12,290 nt of DNA from Collinsella sp. Its GTDB lineage: Bacteria; Actinomycetota; Coriobacteriia; Coriobacteriales; Coriobacteriaceae. The notes below the pieces were generated by a model, which saw only the letters and a program-made list of their open reading frames with translations, searched no databases and was not told where the DNA came from. Shown piece by piece: positions 1 through 7,072 of the stretch (position 1 is its first letter; the number at the start of each line of letters is the position of its first letter). The translations under genes and the position numbers were made by a program. Where the stretch lies: the NCBI GenBank assembly GCA_019414645.1, contig DXLP01000045.1, forward strand, positions 1-12,290. The letters are read 5' to 3'.

Positions 1-214
1 GTACAAATTGCTCGTCCTTCTGGCGAAAAATGTCGACAAGGTGCTCACCCACACCTTCATCACCCGCGAGATATGGGGCACGAGCTGGGACAGCGATCTG
101 GCGAGCCTGCGCGTGTTCATGCGCACCCTGCGCAAGAAGATCGAGGCAGACCCCTCTCACCCTAAGATGATTCAGACGCACATGGGTGTCGGGTACCGCA
201 TGCAGCGTCTCTAG
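1..214 (+). CDS. C-terminal part of an OmpR/PhoB-family response regulator, KdpE-like (5'-truncated by the window edge)
   Basis: Only the last 70 residues are in the window, in the frame beginning at base 2 and ending at TAG 212-214. They form the winged-helix DNA-binding half of a two-component response regulator: the segment KVLTHTFITREIWG is the usual start of this wing, followed by LRVFMRTLRKKIEADPSHPK and the closing GVGYRM hairpin. The KVLTH...VWG, LR-hM-LRxKhE-DP and G(I/V)GYR pattern is closest to KdpE, the regulator of the high-affinity potassium ATPase, but the receiver domain and any kdp neighbours lie outside the window, so the target genes are inferred. It converges on the small feo gene ending at 398. 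The family is certain; the KdpE assignment is probable. Confidence 0.85.
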   Translation, partial: YKLLVLLAKNVDKVLTHTFITREIWGTSWDSDLASLRVFMRTLRKKIEADPSHPKMIQTHMGVGYRMQRL

Positions 215-227
215 CCCACCCACAAAA

Positions 228-293
228 AGTTGCGGTGGAATACGGAGTAGATAAGGCCTTTGACAGCCAAACAGTCCGTATTTCACCGCAACT
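228..293 (-). terminator. Long imperfect hairpin between the response regulator and the feo block
   Basis: The 19-bp arms 228-246 and 275-293 are complementary except for one G-T position, with a 28-base loop that itself contains AGGCCT. On the - strand the hairpin is followed by five T (complement of 224-228), so it could be a second terminator behind the - strand gene at 398-598. The loop is unusually long for an intrinsic terminator, so a dispersed palindromic repeat is an equally good explanation. Confidence 0.4.
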
Positions 294-352
294 GATTTAA
301 CGATACCCAAAAATACTCTTCAACTCGCTGCGCTCGCCGCCAAATGTGCAAA

Positions 353-382
353 GCGCCCCGCGAACGGATGCTCGCGGGGCGC
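353..382 (-). terminator. Intrinsic terminator after the FeoB-associated gene
   Basis: A GC-rich 11-bp stem (353-363 with 372-382, GCGCCCCGCGA and its complement) with an 8-base loop begins 16 bases after the stop of the - strand gene ending at 398. The T-tract after it on the - strand is short and interrupted (TTTGCACATTT), so it is moderate in strength. Confidence 0.6.
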
Positions 383-397
383 CTGGATGCCTGGACC

Positions 398-598
398 TTA
401 TTTGATGCCGCGGCCCAGGTCTTCGGCAATCTTATCCACGCCCTTAAGCGCGGCACAGGTCTTTTTGTTGGAGCAATGCCCCGTGCAAACGCCACCCTGA
501 GCGCAGTCGGCGCAGGTGCCCTTGCGGTAGATGCGCACGCACACGGCGACAAACGCAATACCGATAACGGCCAGTACAACAATATCGATAGGTGCCAT
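398..598 (-). CDS. FeoB-associated Cys-rich membrane protein
   Basis: This 66-residue protein has one N-terminal membrane helix (about residues 4-22, DIVVLAVIGIAFVAVCV), then a basic RIYRKG stop and a cytoplasmic cysteine cluster (Cys at about 29, 32, 38, 42 and 48). That architecture, short anchor plus Cys-rich tail beside feoB, matches the FeoB-associated Cys-rich membrane protein family. The family is thought to help ferrous iron passage or FeoB assembly, possibly by binding Fe(II) with the thiols; its mechanism is not settled. A clear AGGAGG lies 6 bases before the ATG. It follows feoB on the same strand, but a strong terminator (712-744) separates the two, so it may have its own promoter or be expressed by read-through. 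Its leader (613-622) shares AGTTAACCAC with the feo promoter repeat. Confidence 0.8.
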   Translation of the reverse strand: MAPIDIVVLAVIGIAFVAVCVRIYRKGTCADCAQGGVCTGHCSNKKTCAALKGVDKIAEDLGRGIK

Positions 599-711
599 AG
601 CAAGCCTCCTCTAGTTAACCACCACTTACTTTACCCCATTCTCCACCTATCAAAAAGGGACAGGTTAATTTTGGTCGGTTTTATCTGCGGAAACGCCACA
701 TCTCCCCCACC

Positions 712-744
712 AAAAAGCCCGAGTGTCGCTGGGACACCCGGGCT
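712..744 (-). terminator. Intrinsic terminator of feoB
   Basis: A 12-bp stem (716-727 with 733-744, one G-T pair, 5-base loop) begins 29 bases after the feoB stop. On the - strand it is followed directly by five T (complement of 712-716), a textbook Rho-independent terminator. Confidence 0.85.
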
Positions 745-773
745 CGTGGAAAGGGGTTAATCCTTATTCGGAC

Positions 774-3101
774 TTAAGCGGAAACTGCAGCGGAAGCAGC
801 GTTGGTCTCGTCCTCGTCGGTCCATGCATGCTTTGGCATGGGACGGAAGATCTGGAAGAGCATCGCAACCAGCAGCACGATGGCCACCACCGTCCAGATA
901 CCAAACTGTCCCAACACAAGCAGGTTGTAGAACTGGTTGATGAACAGGCCGATCACCCAAGCAAAGGCGCACTCGTAGCCGAGGGCAATCGCGGTCCACT
1001 TGCCGGAGTCCATCTGGTTGCGGATGGTACCCATAGCGGCAAAGCACGGAGCGCACAGCAGGTTGAAAGCGCCAAAGGCAACGCAAGCGCCCATGGTAGG
1101 GAACATGCCGGCGAACGCGGTCCACAGGCTCGGATCGGTCTCGGCGGCATCGGCAACGGACAGCAGCGAGCCGGCGGTGGCGACGACGTTCTCCTTGGCG
1201 ACAAGACCCGAGACGGACAGTGCTGTTGCCTGCCAGGTGCTAAAGCCGAGCGGGGCGAAGATCCAGGCGATCAGGTTGCCGAGCATGGCAAGCACGGAGT
1301 AGTCCATGAACTCCTCGGGGATGCCGTCCATCGCAGGCAGGAAGCCAAAGGAACCGTTGTAGCTACCAAAGTTGGAGAGGAACCAAACGACGACGGTGGA
1401 CGCGAAGATGACCGTGCCGGCCTTCTTGATAAAGGCCCAGCAGCGCTCCCACACGTGCAGCGCCCAAGAGCGAATCGCCGGGAAGTGGTAGGCAGGAAGC
1501 TCCATAACAAACGGCGTCGGGCGACCGGCGAAGAGCTTGGTCTTCTTGAGCATGAGGCCCGAGGCGATGACGGCAAAGACGCCCAGGAAGTAGAAGAGCG
1601 GGCTGATCCACGCGGCGGTGGTGGAAGAATCGCCGATGATGGAGCCCATGAGCAGGGCGATGATCGGCAGCTTAGCGCCGCAGGGAATAAACGTGGTGGT
1701 CATGACCGTCATACGGCGGTCCTTCTCGTTCTCGATGGTCTTGGTAGCCATGACGCCGGGGACACCGCAGCCCGAGGACACAAGCATGGGGATGAAGGAC
1801 TTACCGGACAGGCCAAAGCGGCGGAACACGCGGTCCATGATGAAGGCGACGCGGGCCATATAGCCGCAGTCCTCCAAGAAGGACAGCATGACGAACAGCA
1901 GGAACATCTGCGGGACGAAGCCGAAGATGGCGCCCAGGCCGCCGACGATGCCGTCGCAGACCAGCGAATCGACCAGGCCACCGTCCTCGGTGCCGCCCGC
2001 CACAAGGGCGTCGTGCACCACAGTGGTGATACCCGGGACATAGGGGCCGTACTGTGCCGGGTCGACCGAGTCGGCATTGTCACCCGCAGCCTCGACGGCC
2101 GCGTCGTAGGCGTCGCGACCCTGGCCGAGCACATACCAACCGTCGGTACCGAAGAGCTGGTCGTTGGTGAAGTCGGTCACCGTGCCGCCCAAGGTAGAAA
2201 CGGCGATGTAGTACACGCAGAACATGATGACCACAAAGATCGGCAGGCCCAGGATACGGTTGGTAACCACGCGGTCAATCTTCTCGGAGGTGCTCATCTT
2301 GGCAGGAGCCTTGGTCATGCACTCGTCGATAATGTGCGCGATGACGCCATAGCGCTCGCCGGTGATGATGGACTCGGCATCGTCGTCGCAATCCTGCTCG
2401 CACTGGGCGACCAGCTCCTCCACGCGAGCGGCCTTCTCCTTGGTGAGGTTGATGAGCTTGCAGGCGTCCGCATCGCGCTCGAACAGCTTGACGGCGTAAT
2501 AGCGGCGCTTGTTGGCGGAAACGCTCGCCGGCAGGTTGTTCTCGATGTGCGTCAGGACATCCTCGATGGAGGAGTCGAACTTGTGCTCCGGCACCTGGCC
2601 CTTGGAGGCAGCGGACTTCTTAACCTGCTCGAACAGCTCCGTGATGCCCTTGTTCTTAAGAGCGGAGATCATCATGACCGGGCAGCCGAGCTTCTTGGAG
2701 AGCTTGTCCGTGTCGATCTTGTCGCCGTTCTTCTCGACCAAGTCGGCCATGTTGAGGGCGACGACTACGGGCAGGCCGGTCTCGATAACCTGAAGCGCCA
2801 GGTACAGGTTGCGCTCGAGGTTGGTGGCATCGACAACCTGGACGACCACATCGGGCTCGCCGCTCATGAGGTAGTCGCGCGAGCACTGCTCCTCGGGGCT
2901 GTAGGGGGAAAGCGAGTAGATGCCGGGGAGGTCCGTAATGGTAACGTTCTTGTCGCTTAGGAGCTTGGCCTCCTTTTTCTCAACCGTGACGCCGGGCCAG
3001 TTGCCAACGTAGCCGTTGGCGCCGGTGATCAGGTTGAAAAGCGTGGTCTTGCCGCAGTTGGGGTTACCCGCCAGCGCGACATGGATCTGAGAATCCGCCA
3101 T
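774..3101 (-). CDS. feoB: Ferrous iron transport protein B
   Basis: FeoB, the polytopic inner-membrane Fe(II) transporter with an N-terminal G-protein domain. The G motifs are all present: G1 GNPNCGKT at residues 12-19, the GVTVE switch I segment near 37, G3 DLPG at 57-60, G4 NMAD at 117-120 and G5 SALKN near 146. A helical GDI-like region follows to about 260, then the Gate/TM core with the conserved cysteine motifs SSGCGVPGVMATK and FIPCGAKLP, and the late segment GLVAKENVV. At 775 residues it is of normal length for long FeoB forms. Residues of about 305-380, between the first core helix and the next, form a long, acidic, probably extracytoplasmic loop. The ATG at 3101 is preceded by a purine-rich AGGAAGAAGGA. 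It lies 123 bases after feoA and is followed by a strong terminator, so it ends the main feo transcript. Confidence 0.97.
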   Translation of the reverse strand: MADSQIHVALAGNPNCGKTTLFNLITGANGYVGNWPGVTVEKKEAKLLSDKNVTITDLPGIYSLSPYSPEEQCSRDYLMSGEPDVVVQVVDATNLERNLYLALQVIETGLPVVVALNMADLVEKNGDKIDTDKLSKKLGCPVMMISALKNKGITELFEQVKKSAASKGQVPEHKFDSSIEDVLTHIENNLPASVSANKRRYYAVKLFERDADACKLINLTKEKAARVEELVAQCEQDCDDDAESIITGERYGVIAHIIDECMTKAPAKMSTSEKIDRVVTNRILGLPIFVVIMFCVYYIAVSTLGGTVTDFTNDQLFGTDGWYVLGQGRDAYDAAVEAAGDNADSVDPAQYGPYVPGITTVVHDALVAGGTEDGGLVDSLVCDGIVGGLGAIFGFVPQMFLLFVMLSFLEDCGYMARVAFIMDRVFRRFGLSGKSFIPMLVSSGCGVPGVMATKTIENEKDRRMTVMTTTFIPCGAKLPIIALLMGSIIGDSSTTAAWISPLFYFLGVFAVIASGLMLKKTKLFAGRPTPFVMELPAYHFPAIRSWALHVWERCWAFIKKAGTVIFASTVVVWFLSNFGSYNGSFGFLPAMDGIPEEFMDYSVLAMLGNLIAWIFAPLGFSTWQATALSVSGLVAKENVVATAGSLLSVADAAETDPSLWTAFAGMFPTMGACVAFGAFNLLCAPCFAAMGTIRNQMDSGKWTAIALGYECAFAWVIGLFINQFYNLLVLGQFGIWTVVAIVLLVAMLFQIFRPMPKHAWTDEDETNAASAAVSA

Positions 3102-3176
3102 TCAATCCTTCTTCCTTGTGTGCCTGCGCTGCTTTCTCCGCGCAGGCTGGATAATGTGCTTCAAAGATGCTGCATT

Positions 3177-3196
3177 AAGTTAGAAAAACCTAACTT
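3177..3196 (-). promoter_or_regulatory. Inverted repeat in the feoA-feoB spacer, candidate iron-repressor operator
   Basis: AAGTTAG (3177-3183) and CTAACTT (3190-3196) are perfect 7-bp arms around AAAAAC, 76 bases upstream of the feoB start. The TTAG...CTAA layout resembles DtxR/IdeR/MntR-family operators, which would suit an iron-uptake gene; the match is only partial. The rest of the 123-base spacer contains an 8-bp hairpin (3122-3129 with 3140-3147) close to the feoB ribosome-binding site. A second, feoB-specific promoter in this spacer is possible, but I see no convincing -35/-10 pair. Confidence 0.4.
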
Positions 3197-3224
3197 TATC
3201 TGCAAAAATATGCGCCGCAAGTCC

Positions 3225-3446
3225 TTACTGAACCTCGACGACGGCCGCCTCCTCCTTGCGGATGGAAAGCTCGTAGCCGCGCACGTTGATCTCGACCGGA
3301 TCACCGAGCGGTGCAACCTTCACGACCTTGAACGAAGTGCCCTTGATAAGCCCCAGGTCCATAAGGTGGCGGCGAAGCGCACCCTCACCGTGAAGCTTGA
3401 CGATGGTGGAGCTCTCGCCCACCTTAACGTCACCCAACGTCTTCAT
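3225..3446 (-). CDS. feoA: Ferrous iron transport protein A
   Basis: A 73-residue cytoplasmic SH3-like FeoA protein. The family pattern is clear: an N-terminal strand (VGESSTIVKLHG), the LRRHLMDLGLIKGT core that corresponds to the usual LxxMGhxxGx, and a closing beta segment (GDPVEINVRGYELSIRKEEAAVVEV). FeoA proteins are accessory to FeoB, probably by contacting its G or core domain. The ATG at 3446 has AAGGGGG upstream. It lies 40 bases after the first feoA-like gene and 123 bases before feoB, so all three are probably one transcript. Confidence 0.93.
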   Translation of the reverse strand: MKTLGDVKVGESSTIVKLHGEGALRRHLMDLGLIKGTSFKVVKVAPLGDPVEINVRGYELSIRKEEAAVVEVQ

Positions 3447-3486
3447 TTACTTGTCCCCCTTTCAGTGCGTACAGAAATTCCGTCGA

Positions 3487-3729
3487 CTAACCGACGGTCA
3501 TGATGTGCATGGCAACTTTGGAATCGATGCCAAAGCGTGCGCCCAGCACCGTGACGATGATATTGGCGCCACTCGAGCTCACCACGTGGATTTCGTTGCC
3601 CTCGACAAAGCCGAGGTCCTTGAGGTGGTGCTTCATGTCCTCATTGCCCTTTACACGAGACACGCGCACGGTTTCGCCCGCTTTTACCATCGAAAGCGGC
3701 ATGGCCGGCATCTGCGGTCCGCAAGACAT
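3487..3729 (-). CDS. Second FeoA-domain protein, first gene of the feo operon
   Basis: An 80-residue FeoA-domain protein, distinct in sequence from the feoA downstream. The core MKHHLKDLGFVEGNEIHVV is the FeoA signature, and GANIIVTVLGARFGIDSKVAMHIMTV is the C-terminal beta part. It has a short N-terminal extension (MSCGPQMPAMPLSMV) absent from its neighbour, with one Cys. The ATG at 3729 has AGGAG 8 bases upstream, which supports this start. Tandem feoA genes in front of feoB are common in Firmicutes and Actinobacteria; the two may form a hetero-oligomer or have separate structural and regulatory roles. Which one is the functional partner of FeoB cannot be told from sequence. Confidence 0.9.
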   Translation of the reverse strand: MSCGPQMPAMPLSMVKAGETVRVSRVKGNEDMKHHLKDLGFVEGNEIHVVSSSGANIIVTVLGARFGIDSKVAMHIMTVG

Positions 3730-3771
3730 GAGTGGCTCCTAACGTCAGTTCGTCCTCAACATCGACGCGAT

Positions 3772-3825
3772 AAAAGTTAACCACGTCTATGTTCGCTTTA
3801 GTAAACTAGCACGTGGTTAACTTTT
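3772..3825 (-). promoter_or_regulatory. Long inverted repeat upstream of the feo operon
   Basis: Perfect 15-bp arms, AAAAGTTAACCACGT (3772-3786) and its complement (3811-3825), flank a 24-base AT-richer centre. The left arm ends 43 bases upstream of the first feoA start. Each arm contains the palindrome GTTAAC, so the element could hold two repressor sites, or fold as a hairpin in the feo leader RNA. AGTTAACCAC also occurs at 613-622 before the FeoB-associated gene, which favours a shared regulatory role. No clear -35/-10 pair could be placed, so the exact promoter is unassigned. Confidence 0.5.
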
Positions 3826-3872
3826 TGGAAAGGGTCCCTATTCAGATTTCGAAAAAGTTTCCTTTATGAAAC

Positions 3873-3910
3873 AAAAGAGGCACCGCAAAGACCATCTCTT
3901 TGCGGTGCCT
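3873..3910 (-). terminator. Intrinsic terminator of the HPr-family gene
   Basis: A 14-bp stem (3878-3891 with 3897-3910, loop CCATC) lies 55 bases past the HPr stop on the - strand and is followed on that strand by CTTTTGT. It insulates the HPr gene from the feo promoter region. Confidence 0.75.
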
Positions 3911-3929
3911 TGTCATACCAATTTATGCA

Positions 3930-3951
3930 ACAAAGGGGACTGTCCCCTTGT
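3930..3951. repeat. Near-perfect 22-bp palindrome with core GGGGACTGTCCCC
   Basis: The 22 bases at 3930-3951 are self-complementary except for one base and its partner. It sits between the HPr stop (3965) and its terminator. A related fragment, GGGACAGGTTAATTTTGG, occurs at 657-674. GGGGACAGTCCCC-type palindromes are, to my knowledge, dispersed in many bacterial genomes, which suggests a REP-like element rather than a gene-specific operator. Confidence 0.45.
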
Positions 3952-3964
3952 CACATTGTTGAGG

Positions 3965-4213
3965 TTAGAGCGAGAGGTTTCTGATCGACGTGACGCAGGA
4001 GGCCTCATCCACACCCGAAACGCGGAAGATGATGTTCTCGCCGCACTCGCCGTAGAGAGCCATGAGGCCCATAACATCGCGGCCATCCGTGTGGCGGTCG
4101 CCGATGCTGACCGACACGTCGCTACGATGCTTGGCAATGATGTCATAGAGCAGCGCAACCGGGCGGGCATGCAGTCCCAACGGATCTTTAATCGTCTTCG
4201 TAAACTCGACCAT
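3965..4213 (-). CDS. HPr-family phosphocarrier protein with Asp at position 46
   Basis: An 82-residue HPr domain protein. With the ATG at 4213 as residue 1, the phosphorylatable histidine of GLHARPV is His15, exactly as in canonical HPr, and the second signature reads GRDVMGLMAL with Asp46 where Ser46 normally stands. This ATG is preceded by GGGAGGGG; a GTG 45 bases further upstream (4258) is in frame but has no better site and would break the canonical numbering. HPr carries phosphate from PEP and enzyme I to sugar EIIA domains. Ser46 is the HPr-kinase site in Gram-positives, and S46D is the laboratory phosphomimic, so this protein may be a fixed regulatory or attenuated form. There is no ptsI or hprK next to it, and it has its own terminator. 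Confidence 0.88.
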   Translation of the reverse strand: MVEFTKTIKDPLGLHARPVALLYDIIAKHRSDVSVSIGDRHTDGRDVMGLMALYGECGENIIFRVSGVDEASCVTSIRNLSL

Positions 4214-4298
4214 GTCCCCTCCCACGACATCGCACATTCGGCCGGCAAACCCAGCCACGTGGTAGTTATTGTACGTTACCGGCGCACCCCCGTCTCAC

Positions 4299-4333
4299 AA
4301 AAAACGAGGGAAGGCACACGTCCTTCCCTCGTT
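4299..4333 (-). terminator. Intrinsic terminator of aspS
   Basis: A 12-bp stem (4303-4314 with 4322-4333, AACGAGGGAAGG and its complement, 7-base loop) begins 24 bases past the aspS stop and is followed on the - strand by six T (complement of 4299-4304). Confidence 0.88.
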
Positions 4334-4356
4334 GCTGGCAATAGGTAGCCGCTCGC

Positions 4357-6144
4357 CTACATCAGGCGCAGGCTGACGTCCTTGAGCTGGGCGCCGGAAA
4401 CGGCACTCGGAGCACCCGACATAAGGTCGGAGCCGCTGGCCGTCTTGGGGAACGCCATGACGTCGCGGATGGAGTCGGAACCGGTGAGCAGCATGCACAC
4501 GCGGTCCAGGCCCAGAGCAAAACCACCCATCGGGGGTGCACCAAACTTGAGCGCCTCCATGAGGAAGCCGAACTGCGACTCGGCTCGCTCCTCGGTGAAG
4601 CCCAGGAGCCTGAGCATAGACATCTGCATCTCGGCGTTGTGGATACGCATACCGCCGCCGCCGGCCTCAAAGCCGTCCATGACAAAGTCGTAGGTGCAGG
4701 AACCGGCCGCCAGCGGGTCGGCCTCGATCTTGGCGATGTCGGTCTCGGTCGGCAGCGTGAAGGGCTGATGCTCGGCAGCGTAGGCCTTGCGGTCCTCATC
4801 CCAGTGGAACAGCGGGAAGTTGACGACCCACAGGAAGTCGTGGCCCTCACGCTTGATCTCGAGCGCGTTGGCCATGTGGGAACGCATACCGCCCAGGATC
4901 TCGTCAGAGAGCAGGCGCGGGCCGGCGGCGAACATCACGAGGTCGCCAGGCTCGACGTCCATGCGCTCGCGCAGAGCCGCCATCTCCTCGTCCGAGAAGA
5001 ACTTGACGATGGGGCTGTTGATGGAGCCGTCCTCGCGGAAGGCGATCCAGGCCAGGCCCTTGGCGCCAAACGTGGAGGCCACGCCGGCGAGCTTATCGAT
5101 CTTGGCACGTGCCCAGGCGCCGGCGCCCTTGGCGTTGATGGCCTTGACGACAGAGCCCTCCTCGTTCGCGGCAGTCGCAAAGACCTTGAACTTGGAGTTG
5201 GCAAAGATGTCGGTCAGGTCGACCAGGTGCATACCATAGCGGGTATCGGGCTTGTCGGAGCCATAGGTGTCCATGGCCTCCCAGTAGTCCATGCGACGCA
5301 GCGGCGTGGGCATCTCGACACCCATGCGGCCGAAGGCATCGGACAGAACTTCCTCGAGCGCGCTCATGACGTCGTTCTGGTCCACGAAGGACATCTCGAT
5401 ATCGACCTGGGTGAACTCGGGCTGACGGTCGGCACGCAGGTCCTCGTCGCGGAAGCACTTGGCAACCTGGTAGTAGCGCTCGACGCCACCGACCATGAGC
5501 AGCTGCTTCAGGAGCTGCGGGGACTGCGGCAGGGCGTAGAAGTTACCCGGCTGAATACGGCTGGGAACGATGAAGTCGCGGGCGCCCTCGGGCGTGGACT
5601 TGAACAGGGAGGGCGTCTCGACCTCCATGAACTCACGGTTGTGCAGCGCCTCGCGAATGGCAAAGGTAAAGTCGGAGCGCAGCTTGAGGTTGGCCATCAT
5701 CTCGGGACGGCGAAGGTCCAAATAGCGATAGCGCAGGCGGGTGTCCTCGCTGGTCTCGATGCCGTCCTCGATCTGGAACGGCGGGGTGACGGACGTGTTG
5801 AGCACCTCGGCGTGGTCGGTCAGGACCTCGATCTCGCCGGTCGCGAGCTTAGTGTTGGTGGTCTCCTCGCCACGGGCGCGCACGACGCCGTGGATCTTGA
5901 TGGGCCACTCGGGGCGCATGGTCTCGGCGATCTTAAAGGCATCGCCGTCGGAGTGCTCGGGGTCGAAGGTGAGCTGCGTGATGCCCTCGCGGTCGCGAAG
6001 GTCGCAGAAAATAAGGCCGCCGTGGTCGCGGCGACGGCTCACCCAACCGGTGAGGGTGACCTCTTCGCCCACGTTCTCGAAGCGAAGCTCGCCGCAGGTA
6101 CGGGTGTGCATGGAATGCTCATCGATGGGACGGGTCTGGCTCAT
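4357..6144 (-). CDS. aspS: Aspartyl-tRNA synthetase, probably non-discriminating
   Basis: A 595-residue class II synthetase of the bacterial type: N-terminal OB-fold anticodon domain (from CGELRFENVG to about residue 120), motif 2 region FRDEDLRADRQPEFTQ, the bacterial GAD insertion in the middle, and motif 3 GGFALGLDRVCMLL near the C-terminus. It charges tRNA-Asp with aspartate. The OB-fold reads RRRDHGGLIF, so His41 replaces the Leu (Leu30 in E. coli) found in discriminating enzymes; His there is the known mark of non-discriminating forms, which also make Asp-tRNA-Asn for GatCAB. The ATG at 6144 has AGGAGG 9 bases upstream; this gives an 11-residue extension compared with starting at MHTRTCG (6111). 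It is divergent from serB across 256 bases, in which I see only a -10-like TAAGAT on the - strand (6255-6250) and nothing else distinctive. Confidence 0.97.
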   Translation of the reverse strand: MSQTRPIDEHSMHTRTCGELRFENVGEEVTLTGWVSRRRDHGGLIFCDLRDREGITQLTFDPEHSDGDAFKIAETMRPEWPIKIHGVVRARGEETTNTKLATGEIEVLTDHAEVLNTSVTPPFQIEDGIETSEDTRLRYRYLDLRRPEMMANLKLRSDFTFAIREALHNREFMEVETPSLFKSTPEGARDFIVPSRIQPGNFYALPQSPQLLKQLLMVGGVERYYQVAKCFRDEDLRADRQPEFTQVDIEMSFVDQNDVMSALEEVLSDAFGRMGVEMPTPLRRMDYWEAMDTYGSDKPDTRYGMHLVDLTDIFANSKFKVFATAANEEGSVVKAINAKGAGAWARAKIDKLAGVASTFGAKGLAWIAFREDGSINSPIVKFFSDEEMAALRERMDVEPGDLVMFAAGPRLLSDEILGGMRSHMANALEIKREGHDFLWVVNFPLFHWDEDRKAYAAEHQPFTLPTETDIAKIEADPLAAGSCTYDFVMDGFEAGGGGMRIHNAEMQMSMLRLLGFTEERAESQFGFLMEALKFGAPPMGGFALGLDRVCMLLTGSDSIRDVMAFPKTASGSDLMSGAPSAVSGAQLKDVSLRLM

Positions 6145-6400
6145 ACCAGTGATCCTCCTTTATGGATCTGTGCCGCCCCGTGTCGTTCCGGGCGGCGTCG
6201 TACAGATTTGCCCAGCCTGCGTAAACCGCGCAGCCAGACATGGCGTTCTATCTTATCGCACCCGCGTCGATGTGCCGCGGAAAAGTAGCTCCTGCCCAAA
6301 GACTTGACGGAGACGAAACAATTGACGCGGCCTGACCGTCGCCCAGGCGCGCCGCGTGCGACAATGTGCCCCAATACAACTGCACTCGGAAAGGCCCGCC

Positions 6401-7036
6401 ATGACTGCACGCCTCATCGTTATGGATATCGACTCCACGCTCATCAACCAGGAAGTCATCGACCTGTTGGGCGAGGAAGCCGGCGTGGGAGAGCAAGTTG
6501 CACAGATCACCGAACGCGCCATGCGCGGCGAGCTTGACTTTAAGCAGGCGCTCGAGGAGCGCGTGGGGCTGCTTGCCGGCTTGGATGAGAGCGTGTTCGA
6601 GCGCACCTTTGAGCGCGTGACGTTTACTCCCGGCGCGCTGGAGCTTGTGCGCTCGGCGCACAGCAAGGGCTGGAAGGTCGGCGTGGTGAGCGGCGGCTTC
6701 CACGAGGTCGCCGACAAGATCGTGGCCGCCGCGGGCATCGATTTTTGCCTGGCCAACCGTCTGGAAGTCGTGGACGGCAAGCTCACGGGTAAGCTGGCGG
6801 CAGACATTGTGACCAAGGAATCCAAGCTCATTCAGCTGCTGGATTGGGCGGTTGAGTGCGGTGTCGACATGGCCCACACCGTCGCGATCGGCGACGGCGC
6901 CAATGACATCCCCATGATTCAGGCCGCGGGCACGGGCATCGCGTTTTGCGCCAAGCCCAAGACGCGCGAAGCCGCCCCGTTTGCCATCGACGAACGCAAC
7001 CTGACACTCGCCATGGATATCATCCTGCGCGACTAG
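6401..7036 (+). CDS. serB: Phosphoserine phosphatase
   Basis: A 211-residue HAD-superfamily phosphatase matching the short, single-domain SerB type. Motif I is MDIDSTLINQEVIDLL with Asp9 as nucleophile and Asp11 as acid/base; the cap helices follow with the EEAGVGEQVAQITERAM and KQALEERVGLLAGL segments; motif II is VVSGGFHEV; motif III/IV is IGDGANDIPMIQAAGTGIAF with the Mg-binding aspartates. It removes phosphate from O-phosphoserine in the last step of serine synthesis. The start at 6401 was chosen because the protein then begins MTARLIVMDID as in the family, with GAAAGG 8 bases upstream; the frame is open further upstream but without a start signal. No other serine genes are in the window. 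It stands between aspS and the lar genes with no clear link to either. Confidence 0.92.
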   Translation: MTARLIVMDIDSTLINQEVIDLLGEEAGVGEQVAQITERAMRGELDFKQALEERVGLLAGLDESVFERTFERVTFTPGALELVRSAHSKGWKVGVVSGGFHEVADKIVAAAGIDFCLANRLEVVDGKLTGKLAADIVTKESKLIQLLDWAVECGVDMAHTVAIGDGANDIPMIQAAGTGIAFCAKPKTREAAPFAIDERNLTLAMDIILRD

Positions 7037-7072
7037 TCGATCCTTCTAACAATAGAATCAGTCTGTCCTATA

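Noticed and set aside
723..2960. A 745-codon open frame on the + strand, antisense to feoB
   Set aside because: It mirrors the feoB codon pattern of high-GC DNA, shows no family motif, and feoB on the other strand is certain.
4214..4258. Longer HPr start at GTG 4258
   Set aside because: The extra 15 residues have no family match, and the ATG at 4213 has a good GGGAGGGG site and gives canonical His15 numbering.
4639..6288. A 549-codon open frame on the + strand, antisense to aspS
   Set aside because: Same mirror effect; the product is Gly/Val/Leu/Asp repetitive with no recognisable domain.
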